64,000 nucleotides of DNA from Sporosalibacterium faouarense (GCF_016765695.1 NZ_JAETGO010000034.1:1-64000); one strand, 5' to 3'. Shown: positions 45,203-54,622, counted from the stretch's first letter. Numbers and translations are program-made. The notes: generated by a model from the letters alone, not told the origin.

Positions 45203-48028
45203 ATGGAAAGAAATAAAATCATTATTAAAGGTGCAAAGGAACACAATTTAAAGAATATTGATTTAGAGTTACCTAGAAATAAAATGATTGTATTAACTGG
45301 ACTAAGTGGTTCAGGGAAATCTTCCCTTGCATTTGATACTATCTATGCAGAGGGGCAAAGAAGATATGTTGAAAGCTTATCAGCCTATGCCAGACAGTTC
45401 TTAGGACAGATGGAAAAGCCTGATGTTGAGTATATAGAAGGATTATCACCAGCAATATCCATTGATCAGAAAACAACAAGTAATAACCCAAGGTCTACAG
45501 TTGGAACCGTTACTGAAATATATGATTATCTTAGATTGCTTTATGCAAGGATAGGGATACCGCACTGTCCAAAGTGTGGAAAAGAAATTACTTCCCAGAC
45601 AGTAGACCAAATGGTTGATCATATATGTTCCTTGGAAGAAAGAAGTAAGATTCAACTTCTATCTCCTATTGTGAGGGGGAGAAAAGGGACCCATAAAAAG
45701 ATTCTAGAAAATATTAGAAAAGAAGGATTCGTAAGGGTAAGGGTAGATGGTGAAATTTATGATATAAATGATGATATAAATCTAGACAAAAATAAAAAAC
45801 ATACTATTGAAGTAGTAGTTGATAGGATAGTTGTTAAAGAAGGAATTCAACAGAGGCTTACTGACTCTTTAGAAACTGCGTTGGAATTATCAGATGGTAT
45901 GATAACAGTTGATGTAATAGGTAAGGAAGAATTAATTTTTAGTCAAAATTTTGCTTGTATTGACTGTGGTATAGGAATTGAAGAAATATCTACCAGGTCA
46001 TTTTCCTTTAATAGTCCATTTGGTATGTGTCCTACATGTAATGGACTTGGTAATCATAAAAAGGTAGATCCAGAGTTAGTTATTCCAAACAAGAGCTTAT
46101 CCATAAATCAAGGAGCCATTGCACCATTTGGAAATACTTCAGAGGATAGCTATTATTTTAGAATGTTTAAGTCTATAGTTGATCATCATAAATTCGATTT
46201 AAATACACCTATAAGTGAAGCTCCTAAGAAATTATTAGACGAGCTATTATATGGTACTGGAAAGAGAAAGGTTAATTTTGAATTTGAAAGTAGGTATAGT
46301 GGTACTAGATCATATAGTGCACCCTTTGAAGGAGTAATTAATAATCTTGAACGTAGATATAATGAAACCAATTCAGATTATATGAGAAATAAAATTGAGA
46401 GCTTTATGAGTGTTATTCCATGTCCTGATTGTAAAGGATTTAGACTAAAGCCTGAGAGTTTGGCGGTAACTGTTGGTGGATTAAACATAATTGAGGTTAC
46501 GGAATTATCAATAAGAAAGTCCCTTGAGTTCTTTAATGATCTTCAACTAACAGAAAGAGAAATGTTTATTGGTAGACAAATTCTTAAAGAAGTTAGAGAA
46601 AGACTAGCATTCCTTGTGGATGTAGGGTTAGATTATCTAACAATGTCTAGAAGTGCAGGAACACTATCTGGTGGAGAATCTCAGCGTATCAGATTAGCTA
46701 CTCAGATAGGGTCTAGCTTAGTTGGTGTACTATATGTATTAGATGAGCCAAGTATTGGTCTTCACCAAAGAGATAATGAAAGGCTATTAAAGACATTAAG
46801 AAATCTAACGGATTTAGGAAATACATTAGTTATTGTTGAGCATGATGAAGATACTATGGTAGAAGCAGATTATATTGTTGATATTGGACCTGGAGCTGGA
46901 GTACATGGTGGTGAAATTATAGCCCAAGGAGATATTAATGATATTAAGAAAAGCAAGGATTCCATTACAGGGCAATATTTAAGTGGAAGAAAGGAAATAG
47001 AGGTACCTAAAGATAGAGCTAAACCAAATGGAAAATGGGTTAAGCTTAAAGGAGCTCAAGAGAACAACTTGAAGAATATAGATGTTGATTTCCCACTAGG
47101 AGTATTTACTTGTGTTACTGGAGTTTCTGGTTCTGGAAAGAGTACCTTAGTAAATGAAATACTTTATAAGAGATTAAGTCAAGAGCTCCATAGAGGGAAG
47201 AAGAAGCCTGGAAAGCATAAGGATGTAAAGGGATTAGAACATATAGATAAGGTAATAGATATTGACCAGTCACCTATTGGAAGGACCCCTAGGTCAAATC
47301 CTGCAACATATACAGGAGTTTTTGATTATATTAGAGATGTCTTTGCAATGACTCAAGAAGCTAAAATGAGAGGCTATAAAAAGGGAAGATTTAGCTTTAA
47401 TGTTAAAGGTGGAAGATGTGAGGCTTGTAGAGGTGACGGTATTATAAAAATAGAAATGCATTTCTTGCCTGATGTTTATGTACCTTGTGAAGTATGTAAA
47501 GGCAAAAGATACAATAGAGAAACTTTACAGGTAAAATATAAAGGAAAGACTATCTCAGATGTACTAGATATGACTGTTGAAGAAGCAGTGGAGTTCTTTG
47601 AAAATATTCCTAAGATTAAAAGAAAACTAAAGACTATGTACGATGTAGGATTGGGTTATATCAAACTGGGGCAACCATCCACTCAACTTTCTGGTGGTGA
47701 AGCCCAAAGGATAAAGCTTGCCACAGAATTAAGTAAAAGAAGTACTGGAAAGACCTTGTATTTGCTTGATGAACCTACCACAGGACTACATTTCGCTGAT
47801 ATCCATAAGCTAATAAAGGTTCTTAAGAAGTTAGTAGATGGCGGTAATACAGTGATTGTAATAGAGCATAATCTTGATGTGATTAAAACAGCAGATCATA
47901 TTATTGATTTAGGGCCTGAAGGAGGAGATAATGGAGGAACGATAGTTGCTCAAGGGCCTCCAGAAGAAATATGTGAGGTTCCAGGCTCTTATACAGGCAA
48001 GTTTTTAGGGAAACTATTAAAGAATTAA
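45203..48028 (+). CDS. uvrA: Excinuclease ABC subunit A
   Basis: 941 residues. Two ABC ATPase modules: Walker A '[14 protein letters not shown]' and '[14 protein letters not shown]'; signatures '[14 protein letters not shown]' and '[14 protein letters not shown]'; Walker B '[14 protein letters not shown]' and '[14 protein letters not shown]'. Zinc-binding cysteine pairs are present, including '[16 protein letters not shown]' with '[10 protein letters not shown]', plus CPKC and CPTC pairs in the first half. UvrA scans DNA as a dimer and loads UvrB. It shares the SOS promoter with uvrB and ends before a 24-nt repeat and a terminator. Confidence 0.98.
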   Translation: MERNKIIIKGAKEHNLKNIDLELPRNKMIVLTGLSGSGKSSLAFDTIYAEGQRRYVESLSAYARQFLGQMEKPDVEYIEGLSPAISIDQKTTSNNPRSTVGTVTEIYDYLRLLYARIGIPHCPKCGKEITSQTVDQMVDHICSLEERSKIQLLSPIVRGRKGTHKKILENIRKEGFVRVRVDGEIYDINDDINLDKNKKHTIEVVVDRIVVKEGIQQRLTDSLETALELSDGMITVDVIGKEELIFSQNFACIDCGIGIEEISTRSFSFNSPFGMCPTCNGLGNHKKVDPELVIPNKSLSINQGAIAPFGNTSEDSYYFRMFKSIVDHHKFDLNTPISEAPKKLLDELLYGTGKRKVNFEFESRYSGTRSYSAPFEGVINNLERRYNETNSDYMRNKIESFMSVIPCPDCKGFRLKPESLAVTVGGLNIIEVTELSIRKSLEFFNDLQLTEREMFIGRQILKEVRERLAFLVDVGLDYLTMSRSAGTLSGGESQRIRLATQIGSSLVGVLYVLDEPSIGLHQRDNERLLKTLRNLTDLGNTLVIVEHDEDTMVEADYIVDIGPGAGVHGGEIIAQGDINDIKKSKDSITGQYLSGRKEIEVPKDRAKPNGKWVKLKGAQENNLKNIDVDFPLGVFTCVTGVSGSGKSTLVNEILYKRLSQELHRGKKKPGKHKDVKGLEHIDKVIDIDQSPIGRTPRSNPATYTGVFDYIRDVFAMTQEAKMRGYKKGRFSFNVKGGRCEACRGDGIIKIEMHFLPDVYVPCEVCKGKRYNRETLQVKYKGKTISDVLDMTVEEAVEFFENIPKIKRKLKTMYDVGLGYIKLGQPSTQLSGGEAQRIKLATELSKRSTGKTLYLLDEPTTGLHFADIHKLIKVLKKLVDGGNTVIVIEHNLDVIKTADHIIDLGPEGGDNGGTIVAQGPPEEICEVPGSYTGKFLGKLLKN

Positions 48029-48064
48029 CTAAGTAAATTGTATATTTACAAATCAGGTGTAATT

Positions 48065-48088
48065 TTGCATAAAACTTTAATATTCAAT
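48065..48088 (+). repeat. Dispersed 24-nt intergenic repeat, copy 3
   Basis: TTGCATAAA followed by ACTTTAATATTCAAT, between the uvrA stop and its terminator. Upstream, 'TATATTTACAAAT' (near 48038) also recurs as 'CATATTTACAAAT' near 34933, so the shared block may be longer than 24 nt. Confidence 0.6.
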
Positions 48089-48107
48089 CTTCTTAACTAA
48101 TAAAAAT

Positions 48108-48138
48108 AATAGGGGATGCCATTAAGGCATCCCCTATT
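48108..48138. terminator. Bidirectional terminator between uvrA and the minus-strand genes
   Basis: AATAGGGGATGCC, loop ATTAA, GGCATCCCCTATT. T-rich flanks on both strands. Confidence 0.85.
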
Positions 48139-48147
48139 TTGTATTGA

Positions 48148-48175
48148 GTTTAAAGCTTAATATTAAGCTTTAAAC
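48148..48175. repeat. 28-bp perfect palindrome
   Basis: The arm GTTTAAAGCTTAAT (48148-48161) is followed with no gap by its exact complement. It covers the stop of the possible micro-ORF on the minus strand and lies 10 nt from the terminator. Confidence 0.8.
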
Positions 48176-48192
48176 CACCCCTTAATTTTCAA
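48163..48192 (-). CDS. Possible 9-residue peptide ORF
   Basis: On the minus strand AAAGGAG (48208-48202) stands 9 nt before TTG 48192, which opens MKIKGWFKA and a stop. A palindrome lies upstream (48216) and a terminator downstream (48108), so a small transcription unit is complete. A longer reading from ATG 48201 adds MVD but abuts the site. Too short for statistical support; could be a leader peptide. Confidence 0.3.
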   Translation of the reverse strand: MKIKGWFKA

Positions 48193-48215
48193 ATCCACCA
48201 TCTCCTTTCTCGATG

Positions 48216-48237
48216 TATTAATCAGTACTGATTAATA
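48216..48237. promoter_or_regulatory. 22-bp perfect palindrome, candidate operator
   Basis: TATTAATCAGT and its exact complement, without spacer. Symmetry and size suit a dimeric regulator (TetR-like). It lies upstream of the micro-ORF and downstream of the membrane protein gene on the minus strand. No matching regulator gene is recognisable here. Confidence 0.5.
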
Positions 48238-48286
48238 TCATTATCTCATTGAAGACTAGAAATGGATAGGTATAAAATAAGTTAAT

Positions 48287-48784
48287 TTATTCTTTACTGA
48301 CTTTACCGTGGATTTCTTCATAGCTTTTTTCAAATTCATGCCCACTAATATCATCTATAACCCATGAAAACACATTTTTACCGTCTGCACTTTTATTTCG
48401 CTTAATGACATAGAAAGTATATTTTTTATTATCATCTAATTCAGCTACAAAGTTAGTAGAAATATCATTTTTATTTTCTAAATAGATGTTACTAATTTTA
48501 TTAGGGTTGAAATCCTTAAATAGAGTATACTTTAGACTCTTTCTAAACTTGTCAGTCAAAAGGTAGTATGATTTGCTTAACTTTTCCTCTCCTTTGAACT
48601 TTTTAGCTACTTTTAATAGTTTTTTCACACAGGTTTTACTGCTAGTTAAGTAAATATAGGTGACCGCCAGAAGGATGAGTCCACCTATCCATAAGTAAGG
48701 TAAATTAAAATAAATACCAGAAACAATGCCACCTAGTAATACAATAACGATTATACTTAAAATCCCATAGTTCTGCTTAGCCAT
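48287..48784 (-). CDS. Small membrane protein with two helices and soluble C-terminal domain
   Basis: AAGGAG precedes the ATG on the minus strand. 165 residues: two membrane helices (about 8-27 and 29-46), a basic stretch with 'KTCVKKLLKVAKKFKG', then a soluble alpha/beta domain ('KYTFYVIKRNKSADGKNVF', 'SWVIDDISGHEFEKSYEEI'). No family recognised. It follows the CD3324-type gene on the same strand across a 133-nt gap that holds an inverted repeat. Function unknown. Confidence 0.7.
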   Translation of the reverse strand: MAKQNYGILSIIVIVLLGGIVSGIYFNLPYLWIGGLILLAVTYIYLTSSKTCVKKLLKVAKKFKGEEKLSKSYYLLTDKFRKSLKYTLFKDFNPNKISNIYLENKNDISTNFVAELDDNKKYTFYVIKRNKSADGKNVFSWVIDDISGHEFEKSYEEIHGKVSKE

Positions 48785-48822
48785 AATAATTCTCCTTTCT
48801 TATTTTTATTTCTATAAACAAA

Positions 48823-48879
48823 ATAGTATAATACCTTGGCAGCTAATCTACTTAATTTGCTGGTCATGGATTATACTAT
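48823..48879. repeat. Imperfect 57-bp inverted repeat between two minus-strand genes
   Basis: ATAGTATAAT (48823-48832) pairs exactly with ATTATACTAT (48870-48879); inner CAGC/GCTG bases extend the stem with mismatches. The arms include TATAAT- and TATACT-like boxes, so it may combine a promoter of the downstream gene with an operator. Confidence 0.45.
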
Positions 48880-48917
48880 TATATATGCTTTACTTAACTC
48901 TCTTATGTAGTATTACT

Positions 48918-49181
48918 TTACTTCTTATTATAAACTATCTTTTTAATCGTTTCTTCACTTAAATAAAACTTATCTGCTAACTCACTAATGGAGTAACCTT
49001 GACTATGTAAATTTAATATCTTTGAATTTCTAATATCTATTGATTTTCTTGCACCACTAAGACATCCCCAACCTGTCTTCTTTCCATTTTTAGGTATATA
49101 TACGAGTCCACCATCAATGTACTTTTGAACCTGCTCTAACAGGTGGGATGGTAGTATTTCTGCAGCATTCTTGTAACTCAA
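48918..49181 (-). CDS. CD3324-family helix-turn-helix protein
   Basis: TTG 49181 follows GGGGG by about 9 nt on the minus strand. 87 residues matching the CD3324 plan: 'YKNAAEILPSHLLEQVQKYI', 'GLVYIPKNGKKTGWGCLSGA', then a helix-turn-helix ('LHSQGYSISELADKFYLSEE', 'TIKKIVYNKK') like that of Mor-type activators. These small proteins are frequent in Clostridia and presumed DNA-binding; targets are unknown. The inverted repeat downstream (48823) and the palindrome at 48216 are possible sites, but that is a guess. Confidence 0.8.
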   Translation of the reverse strand: MSYKNAAEILPSHLLEQVQKYIDGGLVYIPKNGKKTGWGCLSGARKSIDIRNSKILNLHSQGYSISELADKFYLSEETIKKIVYNKK

Positions 49182-49245
49182 ATAAAAATACCCCCTGTTT
49201 TATATTCTGATTTCTTCTACTTCTAAACCTTAATTTTGAAATCAT
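49114..49245 (-). CDS. Possible short basic ORF overlapping the CD3324-family gene
   Basis: AAAGGTGG (49259-49252) stands 6 nt before ATG 49245, opening MISKLRFRSRRNQNIKQG, 43 codons in all, overlapping the start of the next gene in another frame. Its initiation region resembles that of the micro-ORF at 48192 (both GAAAGG... then ATTT.AAAATTAAGG). It could be a leader for translational coupling or chance. Confidence 0.25.
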   Translation of the reverse strand: MISKLRFRSRRNQNIKQGVFLFELQECCRNTTIPPVRAGSKVH

Positions 49246-49450
49246 GCGATCCCACCTTTCTTTATGATTTTTAAATGATAAAATTGCATAATACATTTAA
49301 ATATATTTCTTCATTTTAAATATTGTAAAATACAATTTCTTTCAGCTAACATAATTCTACTATAAATAAACAAAAAATTCAAATAACTTGTGGACAAACT
49401 GTATATTTTTGTTAATACTGTTAATAATCTATGATAGCGGAGGTGTTATT

Positions 49451-49999
49451 ATGAAAAATAAAAATAAGATTTTAATATTTGCAATAATTTTTTTACTAAT
49501 GTTATCAGGTGCAAGCTTTGCCCAGGAAATTACTAAAAATATTGAAGTACTCTTTACAAATGTTATAATTGAGGTAAATGGGAATAAATTAGAGGTTGAA
49601 GATAAACCCTTTGTTTATAAAAATAGAATATATGCACCAGTGAGAGATATAGTTGAAGGGATAAATGGAGAAGTAAATTGGAATGAAGAAGAAAATAAAG
49701 TTAAAATTAGTAACTATAAAGATTTTCCCGAATGTGATTATTTAGAAGGAGAACAATTTATCTATGGATTAATCACTAATATTAATTATGATAAGGAAAC
49801 TATTGAAATAGAACAGCATTTAGACGATAATAGCCCTACTATCAATCCAGTGCTTGAGATTGAAAGAGATGTAGTAATAATACTTCAAAGAAATGATAAA
49901 AAAATGAATTTAGAAGTTGAAGATTTGAAAATTGGAGAAGATGTAGGCCTAGTTATAAATAATGAAAATAGAGTAAGGGGTATTATACTTTCTAAATAG
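49451..49999 (+). CDS. Exported protein with copper-amine-oxidase-N type stalk domain
   Basis: ATG 49451 follows GGAGG (49439-49443); the upstream ATG has no site. 182 residues: signal peptide to about residue 24 ending SFA; stalk domain 'VNGNKLEVEDKPFVYKNRIY' continuing 'APVRDIVEGINGEVNWNEEE'; then about 85 residues of beta strands ('LITNINYDKETIEIEQHL', 'LKIGEDVGLVINNENRVRG') that resemble a small beta barrel. In Firmicutes such stalk domains occur on exported proteins and are not amine oxidases. Divergently placed from the CD3324 gene; ends at a bidirectional terminator. Confidence 0.78.
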   Translation: MKNKNKILIFAIIFLLMLSGASFAQEITKNIEVLFTNVIIEVNGNKLEVEDKPFVYKNRIYAPVRDIVEGINGEVNWNEEENKVKISNYKDFPECDYLEGEQFIYGLITNINYDKETIEIEQHLDDNSPTINPVLEIERDVVIILQRNDKKMNLEVEDLKIGEDVGLVINNENRVRGIILSK

Positions 50000-50096
50000 A
50001 AAAGAAACTTGACACTAAGGGAAATTAATTATGATGAAATCGGATATCTAATCTTGCAATAAATATTTGAACTGTAAATATACTGCTTCTTTAAAT

Positions 50097-50141
50097 AAAA
50101 AAGCTATGAAACACCTGTAGTGGTATTTCATAGCTTTTTTT
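50097..50141. terminator. Bidirectional terminator between convergent genes
   Basis: AAAAAAGCTATGAAA (50097-50111) and TTTCATAGCTTTTTT (50126-50140), stem extended by CAC/GTG. A and T runs on both sides serve both strands. Confidence 0.88.
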
Positions 50142-50196
50142 ATGATATCAAAACTATAGTAAGTTAGATTATTCGTAGTAATATCATTAAGAATAA

Positions 50197-50889
50197 TTAT
50201 AAATGCTTTCTTACCTTAATTTGTTGTTGAGCAAGAATTCCTTTTAATTGACGTAATTGTTCATTATCAACTTTTAAGACAATTTTACCTCTTTCCGTGA
50301 TAAGAAATAATTCTACTCTATCAGGAAAAATATAATAGGATTCAATATCATTATAGCTATAGTAGCCATAGTCATTTCTAATTTGTGTTCCAAGGCCTTC
50401 CATAGGAATATTGATACGAGTATCAAACCCAGATACTAAAATCCCACTTCTTAAAAAATTAATTTTAATTCTCTTAATAGAAAATCTCAAAATCAATTCA
50501 ACTAATAAAACAATTATTAAAAAAAGAAAAATTGGAACAATATTTATAAATCCTGAAGAAGATCCTCTAATAATGGGTAGAAAACATATTAAACCAATAA
50601 ATATGTAGTACCAAAGTCTATCTGTTATTGTAATTTTATCTGCTCTAATAGTTAAGAATATTGAATTTTCTTTTAATATTTTACCATATACTACAATTCG
50701 TAAAACAGATAGTAAAAGAACGAAAAAGAAAAAAGTTAATGTTGAATAGAGTGGATAAATTACATAAGTAGTCATAGTATAATCAAATCTAGCAAACAAT
50801 GGTGTAACAATTGTAGACATTAAAGAGAGAAAAATAAATGTGGTAAAAAAGCTACCTAGAAGTATGAGTAATCTTTTTGTATATGACAT
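50197..50889 (-). CDS. Four-helix membrane protein with C-terminal PH-like domain, unknown function
   Basis: GGAGG precedes the ATG on the minus strand. 230 residues: hydrophobic segments about 8-28, 43-65, 92-108 and 113-135, then a cytoplasmic domain of short beta strands ('GILVSGFDTRINIPMEGLG', 'YYSYNDIESYYIFPDRVELF', 'TERGKIVLKVDNEQLRQLKG') that resembles bacterial PH/YcxB-type folds. No named family is certain. Monocistronic, convergent with the stalk-domain gene and divergent from uvrC. Confidence 0.7.
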   Translation of the reverse strand: MSYTKRLLILLGSFFTTFIFLSLMSTIVTPLFARFDYTMTTYVIYPLYSTLTFFFFVLLLSVLRIVVYGKILKENSIFLTIRADKITITDRLWYYIFIGLICFLPIIRGSSSGFINIVPIFLFLIIVLLVELILRFSIKRIKINFLRSGILVSGFDTRINIPMEGLGTQIRNDYGYYSYNDIESYYIFPDRVELFLITERGKIVLKVDNEQLRQLKGILAQQQIKVRKHL

Positions 50890-51058
50890 AATACACCTCC
50901 ATAGTGATTAGTATAAAGTTTCCTTGTTTATTATATACAAATTTCAAAAAACCATCAATTGTGATATTATTAAGTATTATATAATAAAATTGGAAATTGA
51001 TGAAGTTACTTTTTCAATAAATAGAATATAACCTAGAATGATTAGAAGGGTGATATAT

Positions 51059-52924
51059 ATGTTCAATATCAAAGAAGAACTGAAAAAATTACCAGATAAA
51101 CCTGGTGTTTATATAATGAAGGATGATAGAGGGCAAGTAATATATGTAGGGAAGGCAATATCTCTTAAGAAGAGAGTGAGGCAGTATTTTCAATCATCAA
51201 AGAACAAAGGGGCCAAAGTAGTGGCAATGGTTGAAAATATAAATGAATTTGAATATATAATTACGGATACAGAGGTAGAAGCTTTAATTCTAGAGGCAAA
51301 TCTTATAAAAAAGCATAAGCCTAAATATAATGTTTTACTTAGGGATGATAAGCAATATCCATATATCAAGGTTACGACAAACGAAAAATATCCTAGGGTA
51401 TTAAAAGTGAGAAAAGTAAGAAAGGATAAGGCTAAATATTTTGGTCCATATATAAGTAATTTTGCAGTAAATAATACTTTAGATATAATTGGGAATTTAT
51501 ATCCTATTAGAAATTGTAACCTTAACTTGGATAAGGATATTGGAAAACATAGGCCATGCTTAAATTATTATATAAATAAGTGCTTGGCTCCTTGTCAAGG
51601 GAATGTAGATGAAGAAGTCTATATGGAAATGATTAATGAGATAATGATGTTCTTGAGTGGTAAAGAAGATAAGCTTATAGATATTATACAAAATAAGATG
51701 AAGGAAGCTTCCAAGAACTTAGATTTTGAAAATGCAGCCAAATACAGAGATCAAATCAATTCATTAAAACATGTACTAGAAAAGCAAAAAGTAATTTCAA
51801 CAACTATGATTGATCAAGATATAATTGGAATGGCTAGAGGAGTTGATGAAGTCTGCATCCAAATATTCTTTGTTAGAAGTGGAAAGATTATGGGGAGAGA
51901 ACACTTTATGCTAACAGGAACAGATGATAAGAGTATTGGAGAAGTGCTTAGTTCCTTTACAAAGCAATTTTACTTGGGATCAGCCTACGTACCTAAGGAA
52001 ATATTAGTTGAAGATGACTTTGAAGATAGAGAAGCAATATCTAGATGGCTAAGTGAAAAAAGAGGATCTAAGGTTTTTGTAAAGATACCTCAAAGAGGAG
52101 AAAAGAATAAGTTAGTTGATATGGTTAAGAAAAATGCTAGACAAACCTTAGAACAATATAGTGAAAATATAAAACGTAAAATGAATAATAGCATTGAAGC
52201 AGTTAGAGAATTGGCAAAGTATTTAGACTTAGATGAAATTCCTCAAAGAATAGAAGCTTTTGATATTTCCAATATTCAAGGTGTAGAATCTGTAGCATCA
52301 ATGGTAGTTTTTGAAAAAGGATTGCCAAAGAAAAGTGACTATAGAAGATTTAAAATAAAATCAATAACAGGATCTAATGACTATGGAAGTATGGAAGAGG
52401 TTGTTTATAGAAGATTTAATAGAGGAATAGAGGAAAAGAAACTTATTAAGGAAAGTAAAATAGGTATTGAAAGTTTCTCAGTATTTCCAGATTTAGTTAT
52501 GATTGATGGTGGTAAGGGTCAAGTAAACATTGCTAAGAAGGTCCTTGACCAATTAAATTTAGATGTACCAGTTTGCGGGCTAGTGAAGGATGACTTTCAT
52601 AGAACTAGGGGAATAATATATGAGAATCAAGAGATAGCATTACCTAATAATAGCTCTAGTTTTAAGTTAGTTACAAGAATACAGGATGAAGCCCATAGAT
52701 TTGCTATTAATTATCATAGAAGTCTTAGAGATAAAAAGATGTTTAAATCTATACTTGATGATATAAAAGGTATTGGTAATACGAGAAAAAAAGCTTTATT
52801 AAAAAGTCTTGGATCAATAGATAATATTAAAAAGGCTACTGTAGAGGAGTTATCCTCGATAGAAGGTATGAATAAACGTGCTGCCCAGTCAGTATATGAT
52901 TTTTTTAGAGGAAAGAAGGGATAA
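51059..52924 (+). CDS. uvrC: Excinuclease ABC subunit C
   Basis: ATG 51059 is preferred to 51038, as GAAGGGTGAT lies just before it; 621 residues. GIY-YIG nuclease domain ('KPGVYIMKDDRGQVIYVGKA'), UVR domain ('NLDFENAAKYRDQINSLK') that binds UvrB, RNase H-like nuclease ('AFDISNIQGVESVASMVVFE', 'VMIDGGKGQVNIA'), and a C-terminal helix-hairpin-helix pair ('IKGIGNTRKKALLKSLGSID', 'IEGMNKRAAQSVYDFF'). UvrC makes both cuts in excision repair. Unlike uvrBA no LexA box is seen upstream. It is followed after 3 nt by hprK, so they are probably co-transcribed. Confidence 0.97.
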   Translation: MFNIKEELKKLPDKPGVYIMKDDRGQVIYVGKAISLKKRVRQYFQSSKNKGAKVVAMVENINEFEYIITDTEVEALILEANLIKKHKPKYNVLLRDDKQYPYIKVTTNEKYPRVLKVRKVRKDKAKYFGPYISNFAVNNTLDIIGNLYPIRNCNLNLDKDIGKHRPCLNYYINKCLAPCQGNVDEEVYMEMINEIMMFLSGKEDKLIDIIQNKMKEASKNLDFENAAKYRDQINSLKHVLEKQKVISTTMIDQDIIGMARGVDEVCIQIFFVRSGKIMGREHFMLTGTDDKSIGEVLSSFTKQFYLGSAYVPKEILVEDDFEDREAISRWLSEKRGSKVFVKIPQRGEKNKLVDMVKKNARQTLEQYSENIKRKMNNSIEAVRELAKYLDLDEIPQRIEAFDISNIQGVESVASMVVFEKGLPKKSDYRRFKIKSITGSNDYGSMEEVVYRRFNRGIEEKKLIKESKIGIESFSVFPDLVMIDGGKGQVNIAKKVLDQLNLDVPVCGLVKDDFHRTRGIIYENQEIALPNNSSSFKLVTRIQDEAHRFAINYHRSLRDKKMFKSILDDIKGIGNTRKKALLKSLGSIDNIKKATVEELSSIEGMNKRAAQSVYDFFRGKKG

Positions 52925-52927
52925 AAT

Positions 52928-53845
52928 TTGAATGGAATAACAATTGATCAATTTGCAGAAGAACTAGATTTAGAGATAATTTATAGGCCTGATAATCCAG
53001 AGACAAAGATTACTACCAGTGATTTAAACAGACCTGGTATACAGTTAACGGGATATTTTGAATATTTTCCACATAAGAGGCTTCAAATAATTGGAAAGGT
53101 AGAGTGGAATTATTTAGCTACTTTAGGTGACAAAGAAAAAGAGAGAAGAATTGAGGAGATCTTTAAATATCCTATACCTGGTGTTGTAATAACAAGAGAA
53201 CTCGAAGTGTACCCTGAAATTATACAAATGGCAAAAAAATATAATAGAACAATATTAAGAACAGATATTGCAACGACTAAATTTATTAATAAGATAATTA
53301 ATTATCTTGATGATGTATTTGCTCCAAAAACAACAATGCACGGAGTTCTTGTGGAAGTATTTGGTATGGGTGTATTAATATTAGGTAAAAGTGGCGTTGG
53401 TAAAAGTGAGACTGCATTAGAGCTAGTTAAAAGAGGACACAGATTAGTAGCTGATGATGCAGTAGAGATAAAAAGAATCGAAGACGGAATCCTTAAGGGC
53501 ACATCACCAGAGTTAATTAGGCACTTCCTAGAAATACGAGGTATAGGAATTATTGATATTAAAAGGTTATATGGTGTTGGAGCAGTAAAAACATGGGAAG
53601 CTATAGACCTTGTAATAGAGCTTGAGTTCTGGGATGAAAAGAAAGAGTATGATAGACTTGGTATGGATGAACAATATGCTCAAATACTTAAGGTAGATAT
53701 TCCAAAGTATGTGATTCCAGTTAAGCCTGGCAGAAATTTAGCAATGATAATTGAAGTAGCTGCTAGAAATAATAGAGAAAAGCAAATGGGATATAATGCA
53801 GCACAAGAATTAAGTAATAAGGTCTTAATGGAAATGGAAAAATAA
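52928..53845 (+). CDS. hprK: HPr kinase/phosphorylase
   Basis: TTG start within reach of GAAGGGAT at the uvrC end. 305 residues. The N-terminal domain is followed by Walker A 'LGKSGVGKSETALELVKRG' (about 152-170) and the family signature 'EIRGIGIIDIKRLYGVGAVK'; the C-terminal region regulating oligomers is complete. The enzyme phosphorylates HPr on Ser46 when fructose bisphosphate is high and reverses this with phosphate, setting carbon catabolite repression. Its presence implies CcpA-type control, which may reach the acid-sugar operon. It is followed after 21 nt by a PHP gene. Confidence 0.97.
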   Translation: MNGITIDQFAEELDLEIIYRPDNPETKITTSDLNRPGIQLTGYFEYFPHKRLQIIGKVEWNYLATLGDKEKERRIEEIFKYPIPGVVITRELEVYPEIIQMAKKYNRTILRTDIATTKFINKIINYLDDVFAPKTTMHGVLVEVFGMGVLILGKSGVGKSETALELVKRGHRLVADDAVEIKRIEDGILKGTSPELIRHFLEIRGIGIIDIKRLYGVGAVKTWEAIDLVIELEFWDEKKEYDRLGMDEQYAQILKVDIPKYVIPVKPGRNLAMIIEVAARNNREKQMGYNAAQELSNKVLMEMEK

Positions 53846-53866
53846 GGTTAGTTAGGAGGTAATAAT

Positions 53867-54622
53867 TTGAGAAGTTTAATTGATACACATTGCCATACTA
53901 TTTCAAGTGGACATGCATATAGTACTGTTCAAGAGTATGCAAGAGAGGCAAACAATAAAGGATTACAAATGATAGCTATAACTGACCATGGTCCAGAGAT
54001 GCCTGGAGGTCCCCACATATTTCATATAGCTAATCAACGAGTAATACCTGAAAAAATATATGGTGTAGAGATATTAAAAGGTGTAGAAGCAAACATAATG
54101 AATTGCGAAGGTGAATTAGATATACCAGAGAGAATTTTAAAGAGATTGGACTTAGTTATTGCTTCATTGCATGATGTTTGTATTACACCAGGGAGTATTG
54201 AGGAAAATACAAAAGCAATATGTAAAGCCATGGAGAATGATTATATTGATATAATAGGGCATTCTGGTAATCCAATGTATCCAATAGATAAAGAACAAAT
54301 AGTACTTAAAGCAAAGGAGACAAACACTATTATTGAAATTAACAATAGTTCTCTAAAGCATAAAGGGAGCAGAGCTGGGAGCATGGATAACTGCTATGAA
54401 ATTGCAAAGCTATGTAAAGATCATGGAGTTAAAATCGTGCTAGGAAGTGATGCTCATATTTCTTTTGATGTAGGTAAGCTGGATGTAGCAACTGATATGC
54501 TTTCAAAAATTGGTATGCCAGAAAATCTCATAATGAACTTGGATACTAAGAGATTAAAAGAATACTTAACTAAAAAGGGAAAGACGAGGTTTATGGAAAG
54601 TACAAATGTTCCAACTGTATAA
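53867..54622 (+). CDS. PHP-domain phosphatase (YcdX type)
   Basis: TTG start after TTAGGAGGT. 251 residues. Metal ligands of the PHP fold: 'DTHCHTISSGHAYST' near the N-terminus, 'TDHGPEMPGGPH', 'GVEANIMN', 'IASLHD', 'GHSGNP' and 'LGSDAHIS'. YcdX-type members are zinc-dependent phosphoesterases with undefined physiological substrate. Part of the uvrC-hprK transcription unit and ended by a terminator. A second PHP gene lies 6.3 kb downstream (60906). Confidence 0.9.
   Translation: MRSLIDTHCHTISSGHAYSTVQEYAREANNKGLQMIAITDHGPEMPGGPHIFHIANQRVIPEKIYGVEILKGVEANIMNCEGELDIPERILKRLDLVIASLHDVCITPGSIEENTKAICKAMENDYIDIIGHSGNPMYPIDKEQIVLKAKETNTIIEINNSSLKHKGSRAGSMDNCYEIAKLCKDHGVKIVLGSDAHISFDVGKLDVATDMLSKIGMPENLIMNLDTKRLKEYLTKKGKTRFMESTNVPTV

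Noticed and set aside
50959-50985. uvrC promoter with TTGTGA and TATAAT
   Set aside because: Spacer of only 15 nt; the -10 box may be real but the pair is not convincing enough to list.
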